Positions 1 to 11,520 of a stretch of DNA of 64,000 nucleotides are shown one piece after another (the stretch's first letter is position 1; each line of letters begins with the position of its first letter). Source of the DNA: Cladorhizidae sp. MBARI D1340-BT2 (lineage: Eukaryota > Porifera > Demospongiae > Poecilosclerida > Cladorhizidae); contig JAQNBH010000009.1 of the NCBI GenBank assembly GCA_028752905.1, positions 45,865,165 to 45,929,164 on the forward strand, given 5' to 3'. Both the position numbers and the translations under genes were made by a program. Under the pieces are notes generated by a model. That model saw nothing but the letters and a program-made list of their open reading frames with translations. It was not told the DNA's origin and made no database searches.

Positions 1-75
1 TGGATGTAGTATATACGTCAAGTAAATCTGACGCTAACCAAAATCAGGAGTCAATATAGTGCAGCTACTATACAG

Positions 76-773
76 GTATGTCAGGAGCCAATGCTATGAT
101 GGTGCAGGCAGATATGTCAGGCGTGAATGCTGCTATGATGGTGCAGCTACTAGGTATGTCAGGAGTGAATGCTACGATGGTGCAGCTACTAGGTATGTCA
201 GGAGCCAATGCTACGATGGTGCAGCTACTAGGTGTGTCAGGAGCGAATGCTATGATGGTGCAGGCAGGTATGTCAGGAGTGAATGCTATGATGGTGCAGC
301 TACTAGATATGTCAGGAGCCAATGCTAACGATGGTGCAGCTACTAGGTATGTCAGGAGTCAATGCTATGATGGTGCAGCTACTAGGTATGTCAGGAGCCA
401 ATGCTACGATGGTGCAGCTACTAGGTATGTCAGGAGCCAATGCTACGATGGTGCAGCTACTAGGTATGTCAGGAGCCAATGCTACGATGGTGCAGCTACT
501 AGGTATGTCAGGAGCCAATGCTACGATGGTGCAGCTACTAGGTATGTCAGGAGCCAATGCTACGATGGTGCAGCTACTAGGTATGTCAGGAGTGAATGCT
601 ATGATGGTGCAGCTACTAGGTATGTCAGGAGCCAATGCTACGATGGTGCAGCTACTAGGTATGTCAGGAGTCAATGCTACGATGGTGCAGCTACTAGGTA
701 TGTCAGGAGCCAATGCTACGATGGTGCAGCTACTAGGTATGTCAGGAGTGAATGCTACGATGGTGCAGCTACT
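76..773. repeat. 39-bp minisatellite, about 18 units
   Basis: The tandem unit is about 39 bp and begins GGTATGTCAGGAGCCAATGC. Variants differ mainly at GCC/GTC/GTG and TACG/TATG, and a few units near the left end are shortened. Because 39 is a multiple of three, several frames stay open on both strands, giving 13-residue periodic ORFs that I do not accept as genes. It lies just upstream of the 7TM exons and could be in an intron of that gene. Confidence 0.95.
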
Positions 774-1323
774 ACTTGTTTCAGTTCAATCAATATCTAC
801 TTTTCAGTACCATCTTTTGTCTTGTTTCTATATATTTGCTTTGAATGACAGCAATCAAGTTTTTATTTGCCTATATATATAAACGTATCACATAATACAC
901 AGAGATAACGGCACATAAATAATATCCTAGTTTTGTTAATGGTCTGTGATGTTATTAACTAACTCTTGCAGGAGTAAACTTGAGGAAACCAACTGATCAC
1001 TTTTTGGTACAAAAACATGCAGCTGTTGATGACTCAGTTCAGTGATGTTACCTATTTTCATAAATTATGAGAAACCCATTGATTCACATGCATTATAAGT
1101 ATATAGTTAGTCTGTCAAGTGCTGTCACAAGACTAAAGCTTGGAAACATGGAACTAAAATGTGCATCTGCTTGCTAACTTAGACTGAGTGCACCCTTAGT
1201 ATTCATTGGACAGTGTAGTATAGCTGAGACAGTTTAGAGTCTTCCAATAGACAAATGGACACATTTTATGATGTTAAGCGGGTGACATGACAAATACACA
1301 GATTATGATATACCCTTCCACAG
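774..1323. other. unassigned DNA upstream of 7TM exons
   Basis: AT-rich sequence with no ORF that resembles a protein family. A pyrimidine-rich CAG acceptor closes the stretch at 1321-1323. A possible acceptor also occurs near 970, but the sequence after it does not encode a recognisable TM1. It is probably an intron of the following gene. Confidence 0.5.
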
Positions 1324-2298
1324 TGAACTTAGGATAAGTGCTCCTGGCAAGTTTCTGGCCAACTTCTGTGTCAGTGTGGTGTTACTCTGCTCCACCTTTA
1401 TTGTGGCATACTTTGCTGGTGGAAGTCAAGACTTCTGTACAGGTGTAGCATTCCTCCTCCATTACTTCATTCTGGTGGCTCTTCTTGCTCTGCCCACCAT
1501 GGCCCTCTTCATCGGATGGTCACCCTTCTCTGGAAAACATCTGATGATCTTGTACATTGCAGCCATCATTAACAACTGGGGTTAAGTAATATTACTTGCA
1601 CAGGTAATGCTTGTATTATTGTGAATATCCCATTATTCTTTAGTGCTGCCTGCTATAATAGTTATAGCGTGCTTTGCTTTGGATGGAGAAAGCTATAGAT
1701 CTACTGACTCAAGCTTGTTGTAAGTGTTCTATTCTTCATGCCCACCATATGAATCATTGTAATCTATTAACTTCAGTTGCCGCCCCACTTCTGCTCCCTT
1801 CTGGTACGGTGTATTTTTGGTGGGTGGTCTGCTACTTGTGCTGACCTTAGTCCTCCTCATCTTGCTCCTGCTACGCTACAAGAACAAGAAGACACCATCA
1901 CAGAAATACAGCTCCAGTTATTGGTACTTTGACTATATTATTGGTCTGGTACTTGTGTCAGCCTGCCTCTATGTGGCCTGGACCTTCGGCCTGCCCCATG
2001 AACATGAGGTACTTGCATCCCTTTTTCCAACTCATTTTGAAGAAACTGACACCTATAATCCTAAACCATGCAAGGTCACCATATCTTGTGTTTATGCTAA
2101 TGGTGACATTTTAGCCCTCACAAGCCAATGGGTGTAGACTTGTTCTTTGAGAATGACAATGCAGATGACATCATGAGCTACGACCTTAGCTATGAAAATG
2201 TCTACAACAAGTCAACAAGAACATGGTATATAGCTCTGGAGAATGATGATGAGAGATGGAAGCATAATGATGAGCAGGTGCGCTCCACACAATCCTAA
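1324..2298 (+). CDS. adhesion-GPCR-like 7TM protein, 5'-partial (TM2-TM6 seen)
   Basis: Four exons join in frame at 1324-1580, 1644-1719, 1777-2008 and 2125-2298, with introns of 63, 57 and 116 bp. Exon 1 encodes TM2 (KFLANFCVSVVLLC) and TM3 (FCTGVAFLLHYFILV, matching the family's Cys then LLHYFFL pattern). Exon 2 encodes TM4 (LPAIIVIACFALDG). Exon 3 has the extracellular-loop-2 Cys, TM5 after FWYGVF, a basic loop RYKNKK, and TM6 ending VAWTFGL, close to the family's GLTWIFG. Exon 4 is an acidic hydrophilic tail ending at TAA 2296-2298. Class B2 (adhesion) GPCRs are plasma-membrane receptors with a GAIN-domain ectodomain, which is not seen here. TM1 is not found and may lie outside the window. 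TM7 is not found either. The 2124 acceptor is weak, so the last junction is the least certain. Confidence 0.72.
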
Positions 2299-2645
2299 AT
2301 GGAAAGGAAACTTGCTATGGGCTTGGACTTTGAAAACATTTTGTAATAGTGTGGAATACTTGGGTGGTTGTTGTTTAGTACACGCTAGGTGTGAAGTACA
2401 GCTAAACTTTAGTTCTGCAGAATACATTTTATGTGTACAGTAGACACTATAGGGTCAAAGTTTCACAATTTGCCAACCTTTTAAGGACTTAACAAAATTA
2501 GAAGAATGTTTTTCCGTGATGGGTCATTGATATGCGTGTGTGGGAGGCTCTGTGGGAGTACCCTATCTGGTATTTAAAACTGTGGCTCTCATAATAGAGG
2601 CCCTGTACTGGGATAACTTACAAGAAGAGTGGACAGACTAGAGCC
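2299..2645. other. intergenic, 7TM gene to Ig gene
   Basis: No AATAAA signal was seen after the 7TM stop and no other coding signal. The stretch just before 2646 probably includes the promoter and 5' UTR of the Ig gene, but no clear core-promoter motif was recognised. Confidence 0.4.
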
Positions 2646-5600
2646 ATGGCATCAATTTGTGTGACGGTGATACTAACAATTCTTCTTCACACCAAAGTCA
2701 TCAGCTCCATTGGTAAGACCAAAACAAGATATACTGTGACTAGAAAATGGTTAGCTATGACTATTGATGTGGTGCTACATGCAGCTCCAGTGAACATAGC
2801 CATCTTCCCGGACAACGTGGTAGCTTCCAGTCAGGGACAGATTTTCTTGATGCCCTGTGTGGCAGTGTCTACTGCTGACTATATTAATGTGACATGGCAA
2901 CACAATGGCCAGCTGCTAGCTCCTTCTTCTAACATGAAGGTCCTTCCTTCTACTACTGTAAGGAGAGAAGGCCTGCTGATTGTCAAGTCCATCCTGGAGG
3001 TGCGTGTGACTAACATTGAGGTTGGGGGTGCATACAGTTGCATAGCCTCAACTCATCAACCACCAGATGACATTCAAGAAGACAAAGAAACTTTTTGGAT
3101 TGACAGTGAGTACGTTAAATAGATGCATGCTGTAAAGGAATAGATTACTTGATTGGAGTAAGGCAAAAGAAATATGTTGGTCCATATTTGGTTGTCACTG
3201 ATGTCTGGCCATGACGATGGCAATATAGCATTGGAATGTTGTCACAAGCTCTAGAATGCCTGCATGTAACACTGGAACATTCAACAAACTTGATCATTTC
3301 CCTTCAGAAAGGACACGTTAATTCCCCATAGTACAGGAATCTAACAAGAATCCTAGCACTACACGATCCTGATGACATCATGGGGATTACACTCTAGCCA
3401 TTCCCATATCCCTAGCTATTGCCCTAGCTACTGCCCTAGCCTTAACCTAGTCATTGATTTTCATGGGCTTATCTCTAGCTGAAACCTCCAGTATTGATCT
3501 GTACAGTATTGATGTCATCATGGTGATGTGATGCCAGGATTATGCCATGGGGGGCAACAGTCTCGTTGACTCATCAACAGTCTATACATTTGGCTTACAC
3601 AGGACAACCAAGAAGGAAAAAAGATAGACATTAGATAAAATACTAGCAAGGCACAAAATATAAACTTATGGCCACTGGTAATATTAACTCAAAATTTATA
3701 TTTTAATCTGCTCAAAAGTTTGAGGTATTTAAAAAAATACATGTTTGGTTTGCATTTTATGAAGCCAGAAAAATATCATCACTCTAGCTATCTTATTGAT
3801 GTTTTCAGAACCAGTCCTCTGTTGAAAGCCCATCCCTATTCAGAGCCAGTTCTCTGCACAGCCTGTCCTCTGCTCAGAGCCCATCCCCTGCTAGGGCTAG
3901 GGCTAGGGCTAGGGCTAGGGCTAGGGCTAGGGCTAGGCACAGAGCCTGTCCTCTGCTCAGAGCCAGTCTTCTGCTCAGATCCCATCCATTGTTCAGCCAG
4001 GGTGGATAGAGAAAGTCCTTCTTCCCCACCTGCCTGCCTAATGTGATGACTGGATTCCCTCTAGCTAGCCAGTGAATACACTTAGCAATGCATAATTGAT
4101 TACGTCTACTCATGAGCATCTTAATTATTAGTGTTAATTAATTACTTAGTGTTAACTGTTAATTTCCAATTTTCTTGTTGACTGATGCTAAAAGTGCTGA
4201 ATTAAAACAACCAGCTTTCATGGCGTACACATGTACACATTTGAGAGTGTGTAAATATATATCACTTTCCACGTAGGTGGGCGCAAAATTGGCATTATGT
4301 AAGCCATGCACATTTTTAGCTTCAAAAGATGTCTTAAATATACAATGGTCGTGGGTCAGTGAATGGTTCCTACAAGGCAGCACGTTTACATACCTGGGAT
4401 GACTATGAATGACTCATTGAACATCATGACGTGTTACAGGCAGTGTGTACAATGGGGCATATGATGGTATGTCGGTGCAGGAGGTTCTCATGTTTCTTTC
4501 CCAGACAGTAGTCTAGTGTATAGAGATAAGAATGCTCATCCCGCCATTATGGCTGCATACACAGCAGGAGGAATAGCATATTTATAGCCATGAATGTGGG
4601 AGGGGATTACACACAACTGATTTCGTCCTGTGTTTTATAGCAATTTAGCGTAACCATGGTAATATGATTGTTGACACTCTGCCCATACTGCTGCAGCCTC
4701 CATGCTAGTGTTGTTAAAATCAGCTCCACCTTCTAATGTTGAGGTTAATCTCGACACTACTCGAGTCTTCTCCTGTAACTTCACAACTGCTCACACTCCA
4801 CTAACTATCAGCTGGACCATTGACAAAATACCAACTCGCCATCTCTCCTTCTCTGTGGAGACGACAACACGACATCAAGATGACAAAATTATGGTTACAT
4901 CAGTCCTCAATGTAAGCTTCTACACGCACACCTTGTCAGCAGAATATGTGTGCATGGCAACAAACAACCAAAGCAAAGCACAGGGAAAGTTTCAAGTTGA
5001 TGTGAAAGGTACTATAATAGCAAGCTAATATTTATGGAAGACATACATATTTATTTTGTGTCCCTTTGGGGCACATCCTTTTCCCTGCTATATATATAAT
5101 TTATATCTAGTCCCAGTGCATATTATTGCTTCACCATCTACTGCCTACTATGATGCCACCCATTCCACTGTCATACTCTACTGCGTGATGTATGGACTTC
5201 AACCTCCAGAAGTTATATGGAAACATGAAGGGCTTTTGCTAACTGGCCAAGTACACCAAAGCACAGTAGTGACCAAGAGAGCTGTACATGGACCGATACA
5301 CATAGTCAAGTCTTTTCTGCTATTGGAGACAGGCGCTGGTATTGGTCAGTACAGTTGTGAAGCAACTGGAGGCGGCTTGAGCCAAGCAGATGGACCACTA
5401 ACGTTTGATGTGTGCTTGGCACCTAGTGAGTGTTGAGGCAACATTGGGATAAACTGTGACATAAGCTGCTGTTCACCCTTCTGATTGCAGATAAGTTTGG
5501 ATTTCTTATAGAACCTGCTGACACCAGGGTGGTGCCCGGATCAGTGTACCTATCATGTGTGGCCTACAGCACTCAAGGAAGGCCAGTCAATGTGTCCTGG

Positions 5601-6497
5601 ATAATAGCCACTGGAGTCCCAACTGACCCTACAAGAGTTACTGTCCTACAAACTGCACACAAAAAAGGAAACTTGCATGTCTCCCGTTCTATTCTGAGCA
5701 TTAGTTCTGTCACTCAGGGGGATAGAGGCCAATACACATGTGAGGCCTCAGATGGCACAGAAACACAGCAAGCCAAATCTACTTTGTCATTTTGTAAGTT
5801 ACTCTGTTAAAAAAAAATCACAACATTTGTAAGCTTATATAACTTCCATTGTAGTTAAGCCAGTGTTCATGGAGGTGGGGACAGATGTCCAGAGGACAGT
5901 GAAGCACATGGCCAGCACTTCCTTCACCTGCACTGTGAGTGCAGATCCTACCACACTAGTGACATGGCTCAAAGATGGCACTCCATTGCTGAAAAGTGAA
6001 AAGGTGCTCATACAAGTGATGATGACTGGTGATTTTACCAAGCAGGCCGAGGTGACTATTAACAGTACACTCACTCTGCACGCCCTAACGGCAGAAGATT
6101 CAGGCCTGTACTGGTGTGGAGCACAGAACGCACTTGTCACAAAGGAGATGGAAGCTAAATATCAACTGACAGTGCATGATTCTTCACCCTTTGCAATAGG
6201 TAAGCAAATGAATGTTCTCACTACTCACACAGGTGCAAAGATACAAGAAATGTGAGACATGAAGGTCAACTTCTCACATTTATCTTGCTTTATTGGATTT
6301 TCTGTCTGTTGTCTAGTAGTGTATCAACACCATTAAATACCATGCAATATCTGACTAACACATGTTGTCACTTTACACTTTCTGCAGTCACACCAGGTAG
6401 TCAAATCAGCCAAGCATCTCATGCCAAGATGGTCAGGAAAGTGCTCTGCATTGCAGCTCTTCTGGTTATCATTGTCACTCATTTTCTCTCCAGGTAA
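2646..6497 (+). CDS. five-Ig-domain cell-surface protein with C-terminal hydrophobic anchor
   Basis: Seven exons join in frame: 2646-2712, 2785-3105, 4697-5008, 5111-5425, 5491-5793, 5855-6199 and 6388-6497. Exon 1 is a signal peptide starting MASICVTVILTILL. Each of the next five exons is one Ig-like domain flanked by phase-1 introns, with the Cys...Trp...Tyr-x-Cys pattern: NVTWQH/AYSCIAS, ISWTID/EYVCMAT, VIWKHE/QYSCEAT, VSWIIA/QYTCEAS and VTWLKD/LYWCGAQ. The last exon ends with a hydrophobic run, VLCIAALLVIIVTHFLS, and a stop, so the protein is probably GPI-anchored or has a short membrane anchor with almost no cytoplasmic tail. This suggests adhesion or recognition; no specific orthologue is recognised. 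The stop overlaps a possible donor (CAG|GTAAAT), so an alternative longer isoform cannot be excluded. No kinase or fibronectin domain is visible. Confidence 0.85.
3106..4696. other. 1.6-kb intron between Ig1 and Ig2
   Basis: This is by far the longest intron of the Ig gene; most others are 60-190 bp. It contains degenerate CTAGCC/CCTAGC-rich DNA at about 3390-3480, imperfect repeats of a CCTCTGCTCAGAGCC type at 3820-3990, and the GGGCTA array listed separately. No additional Ig exon was found in it. Confidence 0.6.
3891..3937 (+). repeat. (GGGCTA)n telomere-like array
   Basis: About eight uninterrupted copies of the hexamer CTAGGG/GGGCTA. It differs from the metazoan telomere repeat TTAGGG by one base per unit (C for the first T). 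It lies inside the long intron of the Ig gene. Confidence 0.95.
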
Positions 6498-6522
6498 ATA
6501 GCTACCTACTGCAATACTGGGA

Positions 6523-6528
6523 AATAAA
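6523..6528 (+). promoter_or_regulatory. polyadenylation signal AATAAA of the Ig gene
   Basis: A canonical AATAAA lies 25 bp after the TAA stop of the Ig gene and fits a very short 3' UTR. Confidence 0.6.
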
Positions 6529-8520
6529 CTGTACTAGATTCTAAATCGAGCATTTATGCAGCAAACAAGTTTTCAGAATGAACCTTGGTTGCCAGGTGGC
6601 TGCAAGCATCAACAAAAATCATTACACAACTCTTAGACATCAAATAAGCTTTAATTGAATCTGGATCTGATCTGTTGTGTGTCTATCTGTAGTCCAGTAG
6701 TTTCTGGCTGCAGGAAATATATTGTTGCACCATGATTACATCATCATGATCAGTCACACCACATCAGACAGAGACTTTATGGCTAAAAGTTTAACTTACA
6801 TCTAGCTGTATATAAAATGTATTGTAATGCATATATTCCCAGAAAATATGCTCCCATTGGCATCTGTATTCCATTTAAAACATGTCTGCCATATTTGTTT
6901 TCTGTCCTCTCTTCCAGTGTGTCCTGGTCAGAGTCACTGAGCACTGTATTTGCTGCTTCTGTCCATATCACCTTGCTAATTGCTTCACTAGCAACATGGA
7001 ACTTCCTTCCTGGGAGCTTGGCTCTGTGGCTCAGTCAGTTGCTGCCATTAGGATCTCGCCCCTAATAGTGCCATTTACTTGTGGATGGAAAGATATTAAC
7101 TTTGTCAATACTGTGGCAGACTTTAAGATTATTGATGTAAAAATTGTCTTGATTAGTCAATTAATCTTACATGTAGAGCTATATAATAAGTGCATGTGCT
7201 AATAATGACATGTATATATGCAACCATGCACATGCAATCATTTGGTAAGATTAGTGAAACAATTTATTGAGCTTTTGTCTTGTTTTTGTTAATATTTGCA
7301 CAGAGCTTTCCCATTTCAGATGAAGAGAAGAGAGAGGAGGCTACCTCACTGCCTGCTGTGCATGTGTTTTGAAACTGCATTAGTGTTTAGGTGTTGTGTG
7401 TGTACCTATAGAGGTGAGGTGGTGGGGGGGGGGGGAGATTAGTTAAGCCAGCCAGCTACTACAGCTCCAACCTCATGGGTGAGAAAGAAAGAAGCCGATC
7501 TGAAGGCATCAGGGCAAGCAACCAGTGCTTTCATTAGGGGCTAATGTAATGTGGTCAAGCACGCGGTTGGAAATTTAATTTTAGCAAATTGATTTTCAAC
7601 CGAGATGCTTGACCATGTACTCACATTTTAGCGCCTACTGAAACCACTTGTTGTATACGTAGGGCTTAACTCTAGCTAATTTCAGTTGTCTAGCACTTGA
7701 CAAACTGGAGTTTTGACTTGTTGCAAAATCAGGTTTTGAGGTACTCCCAGTTTAACTCCAGTCACTTTGGTATAGTTATATCTATGAAAAATGTTTTAGT
7801 ATCAAAAGAGAGCACTCAGAGAGACCTATCTTTTGAGCTATATATCAAGTCCATGAAGTGTGCAGAATTTATGGAGCTAAACAGTGTTGGAGACAAAACT
7901 GAGCCCTGCTTCACACCCAGGGACAGAGGAAATCCAGTGGACATTTTACGGAGGCAGGAGCAGCAACAGACTTGGCCGAAGTGAGAAAGAGCGAAGTGCA
8001 CACTGGTTTGTATTGGAACCATTCCTTCGTGCCTGTAGGGATTCTGACTTCAGGGGTGTTTGGTGATGGGTTTGTTGAAGACTTCTGGATAGAAAGAAGG
8101 CCAACAATTTGGACCATTGGTAAAGGATGAATTAAATGAGTACAATCCTTTTTCCATTTTGACAAGTCGATCCATTTTTTTCTTGTTTCTACACATTCCC
8201 CTCCATTTCTCTATAATGTTATACCATCAAGCTTATCAGTCAGCTGTGGCTATAATGCACTCACTACATCAGTCTCCTAGTCGGAGATTTTACAACCTGT
8301 ACGAGCAGCATCTCCGAAGCAAAGAACTTTTTAAAAATCTTTATAACTATCAGCTATGTCTATACATACTTCTCCTTTTATCAGTTTAAAATCAAGGATA
8401 ACAAGAATGCCAGGAGAACTGATGAAATCTACCTCCAGTAAACATGCGTGGACTAACACCTAACAATGGGAGGAAGCCTCAGTGATAACAGCCGGTAGAT
8501 GGGTGGAACTGCATGTGAAT
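6529..8520. other. gene-poor region with dispersed-repeat fragments
   Basis: No coding exon could be supported. There is a poly-G tract near 7425. A sequence at about 7790-7870 recurs elsewhere in the window and is listed separately. Long open frames here have no family resemblance. Confidence 0.5.
7790..7876. repeat. dispersed repeat copy (GTATCAAAAGAGAGCAC family)
   Basis: The segment with GTATCAAAAGAGAGCACTCA and TGAGCTATATATCAAGTCCA is present in inverted orientation at 63925-63999. A related copy lies at about 13385-13435. The adjoining GAAGTGTGCAGAATTTATGGA recurs at about 16268-16288. This is the signature of an interspersed element (MITE or SINE type) whose full boundaries are not resolved. 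Confidence 0.75.
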
Positions 8521-8527
8521 GAGGCAC

Positions 8528-8572
8528 TGCACATCAATCTCACACCTGAGGATCAGCACTTCAACAGGAATG
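8528..8572 (+). repeat. single-copy relative of the 57.4-kb minisatellite unit
   Basis: About 40 bp (core CTTCAACAGG preceded by CTCACACCTGAGGATCAGCA) match the minus-strand sequence of the 39-bp unit repeated some 60 times at 57.4-59.8 kb, with roughly five or six substitutions. The translated form, NLTPEDQHFNR, is the same as the array's minus-strand frame. Confidence 0.75.
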
Positions 8573-8617
8573 TAGGGCTTGAGGACTGCGATGCATGTCA
8601 TGCGACTATATACCTTT

Positions 8618-8815
8618 GCATATCTGTTAGTCTATTCAAGAACCTTATCCTGTGTGTGTCATATCAATACCACAGCCTACTCAAGAACCTTACCATGCGT
8701 GTCATCTCAATATCACCCAAAGTTAGCCTACTCAAGAACCTTACTGTGTGTGTCATCTCAATATCACACTGAAGTTAGTCTATTCAAGAACCTAACCCTG
8801 TGTGTCATCTCAACA
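8618..8815. repeat. short tandem array, unit about 45-60 bp, four copies
   Basis: Four imperfect copies share AGCCTACTCAAGAACCTTAC / AGTCTATTCAAGAACCTAAC followed by TGTGTGTCATCTCAATATCA. Spacing varies because of internal deletions. There is no evidence of coding. Confidence 0.85.
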
Positions 8816-9699
8816 CCACCCCGAAGAAGGCCAAAGTTAGTCTGGCATTGCAGTTCTTTCCAACCGGCAAAGAGTTTGGGAACACTAGCTATCATACTAA
8901 ATTCATCCTGCTCAAATGTTGAATGGAGTTTCTGGAAAATGAAACAACTGATCTCAACATGGAAAGGGCCTACAGATGGTTTCATAAACAAAGCTGAGAG
9001 AAGATGCTTTCTATATGGCTGTGAAGCTGACCTTTCCTAGTTACCAAGAGCTGACCTTTCCTGTCTGTTTTTTCTCCACAGGGAGTGGTTACTTACACTA
9101 CCAAGATTGTGCACTTGTATCTTCATGCTCTCCATCATTAGCACAGCTCTCCTCTCCTGAGCAGTTATTCTTCCTGAAGGTGCCACATATATATAGCCAA
9201 TTCTCTCTGTCCATAGACAATGGTAGTACTTGTGTTTACCTTGCCAAGTTCGATATATATTCTGCACTATGACAAAAATGTGAATCCTAACTCCAAGGCT
9301 ATATGAATTGAGTAGATGTCAGATAAAAATCTTATCATTTTCTGTCAGCTATTAACCATGCAGCCTGTGCTCACTTGCCTGGCCAGCCAGTTCTCTTGCT
9401 TCAAATCTGCTGCCACTTTCTCGATCCTTCTCTTCACTACGACGACCATTCCAGTTTACATAAGCACGCTTTATTTAAGGTAGTTGACGGTCATATTTTT
9501 GGTTATATCACTGTCCGCTAGGTTATTACTGTTCATCTATATCTCTTGGAATTAAAACAGACTATTAGTGCACATGCAATGACAAATATACACAACATAA
9601 CATACAGGAAGTGACTATGACATCACATCACATCACAACTAAACCACACTGATGAATATCATAGGAATGTTACAGTGAACCATGCTAAGGTGAATATAC
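8816..9699. other. unassigned DNA
   Basis: A TTTTCTCCACAG acceptor-like string occurs near 9070 but the following sequence has no recognisable protein signature. No repeat or RNA gene was recognised. Confidence 0.4.
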
Positions 9700-10100
9700 A
9701 GATACATGATAGCTATACAGATACATGATAGCTATACAGATACATGATAGCTATACAGATACATGATAGCTATACAGATACATGATAGCTATACAGATAC
9801 ATGATAGCTATACAGATACATGACAGCTATACAGATGCATGACAGCTATACAGATGCATGATAGCTATACAGATGCATGATAGCTATACAGATACATGAT
9901 AGCTATACAGATACATGATAGCTATACAGATACATGATAGCTATACAGATACATGATAGCTATACAGATACATGATAGCTATACAGATACATGATAGCTA
10001 TACAGATACATGATAGCTATACAGATACATGATAGCTATACAGATACATGATAGCTATACAGATACATGATAGCTATACAGATACATGATAGCTATACAG
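9700..10100. repeat. 19-bp satellite, about 21 units
   Basis: Highly homogeneous tandem copies of ACAGATACATGATAGCTAT. A few neighbouring units share ATGC for ATAC or GACAG for GATAG, showing local spread of variants. Confidence 0.97.
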
Positions 10101-10380
10101 ACCCATACAACAACAATACCAATTTTTAATCAAACTCTCCACTGTGTGGTAATTCGTTCACCAAGAATGCCAGAAACTTGATTTTTGTGTGTTAGTGTAT
10201 CTCGCCATCATGCCTTCACCCGCATGCCTTTCCTCCATACACCCCCAGATATTCGATCGATTAGATAAAATAATAAACATGGTAATGATCATCAACTGGA
10301 AAAATAGTTAGGTGGGCCTGGCTAGCAATTTGCTCATAGGCAAATCAGTTTGCTATAGCTAGCAAAAGGAAGAGTGTAGT

Positions 10381-10615
10381 CAAGGGCGGATCCAGGGGGA
10401 GGGGGGAGGGGTCCTCCCAGGCCCTCCCTTCCATCTTTTTTACTCTATTGATTAACATTTTTTGTTAAAAAAGAACACCCTCCCCCCCTCACACACACAC
10501 ACACACACACACTTGTCATCAGTTCCTAGATTTTAAACAGCACAGTATATATGATTTTCAATGTTGACTACCTCAATCAGGACCCCCCCCTCTAATATTC
10601 CTGGATCTGCCCCTG
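10381..10615. mobile_element. hAT-type MITE with imperfect terminal inverted repeats
   Basis: The left end reads CAAGGGCGGATCCAGG and the right end is CCTGGATCTGCCCCTG, whose reverse complement is CAGGGGCAGATCCAGG. CAGGGGCGGATCCAG-type termini are characteristic of many hAT elements. The 235-bp interior is non-coding and contains C/G runs and a (CA)n microsatellite at about 10490-10512. No exact 8-bp target duplication is visible, so the copy is probably old. Confidence 0.75.
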
Positions 10616-11520
10616 GTACTTTTGTCTCTTGAATCAAAGTTTGTTATTCTTGGCACGATATCCTGAGGAGCCGTGTAAGCTGGACTCCCAGAAGAGTAAT
10701 GGCATTGGATAAGTAAAGATAATAGAGATAACTTAGCGAGTTTGCAAGCATCCTTGATAGTCAGGGGTGAGTTCAAGTCGTAATGTCATGCACCTTGCTA
10801 AAGACTTGAAAACACTATCTGCGCTTCATTCAGAAGAGGGAGCAAGGCAGTCCAGTCAGTGGACCATTGCTACGAGAGAAGGCAGCAGAATTACAAAGTT
10901 ACATGAAGGAGAATCCGAACACCACCCCTCACTGGCAGTGCAGGTTAGCTACCGATGATGAGATGGACCACCAGGTGTTGCAAGCAGTACCTTCTGAATC
11001 CTCTGAAACGTCACTGATGGTCCTTAAAGGAGTGAGACTTTGACCATAAGAAAAGGCATGATAACCTGAAGCAAACAACTCTTGGATCTTATTGATATAT
11101 GTACAGATATCACTGTATGCACACAATACATACAACACTGTTATGTATGCATGTGTGCAAGACAGCAAGGGAATCTACTGAGAACATAACTACTTCGACT
11201 CCTAGAACCAGGAAGTAAGCTGCTCAAATCCCAAAGCCCTGCAGATAAATGATATTTTCCAAAACACGAGCCAGCGTTTTAATTGTATTCATAAGTTCAT
11301 CATGTTTTTGTATATCCATTACAATAACCTTCTCAATAATCAATTTGAACTCTCAACATGCTCTAGCCGTAATCAGGAATAATGTACATTGTTTTATACC
11401 AAGGTAGGTCCCAATGTGTTCAGATATGCGACATATGCAGAGAATGTATTGGATCAACATGTCAACCAAACAAGAATTTACCATCGTCTGTTCCATCCAA
11501 TCTATGAATGCCAATCTAAT
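10616..11520. other. unassigned DNA
   Basis: Only short open frames without family resemblance are present. No tandem repeats or RNA genes were recognised. Confidence 0.4.

Noticed and set aside
59..882. ORFs with 13-residue repeats at the left edge
   Set aside because: Three overlapping frames are open over the same 39-bp array, so none is specifically maintained.
3720..4119. ORFs with Leu-Gly or Ala-Leu repeats
   Set aside because: They come from the GGGCTA hexamer array in an intron.
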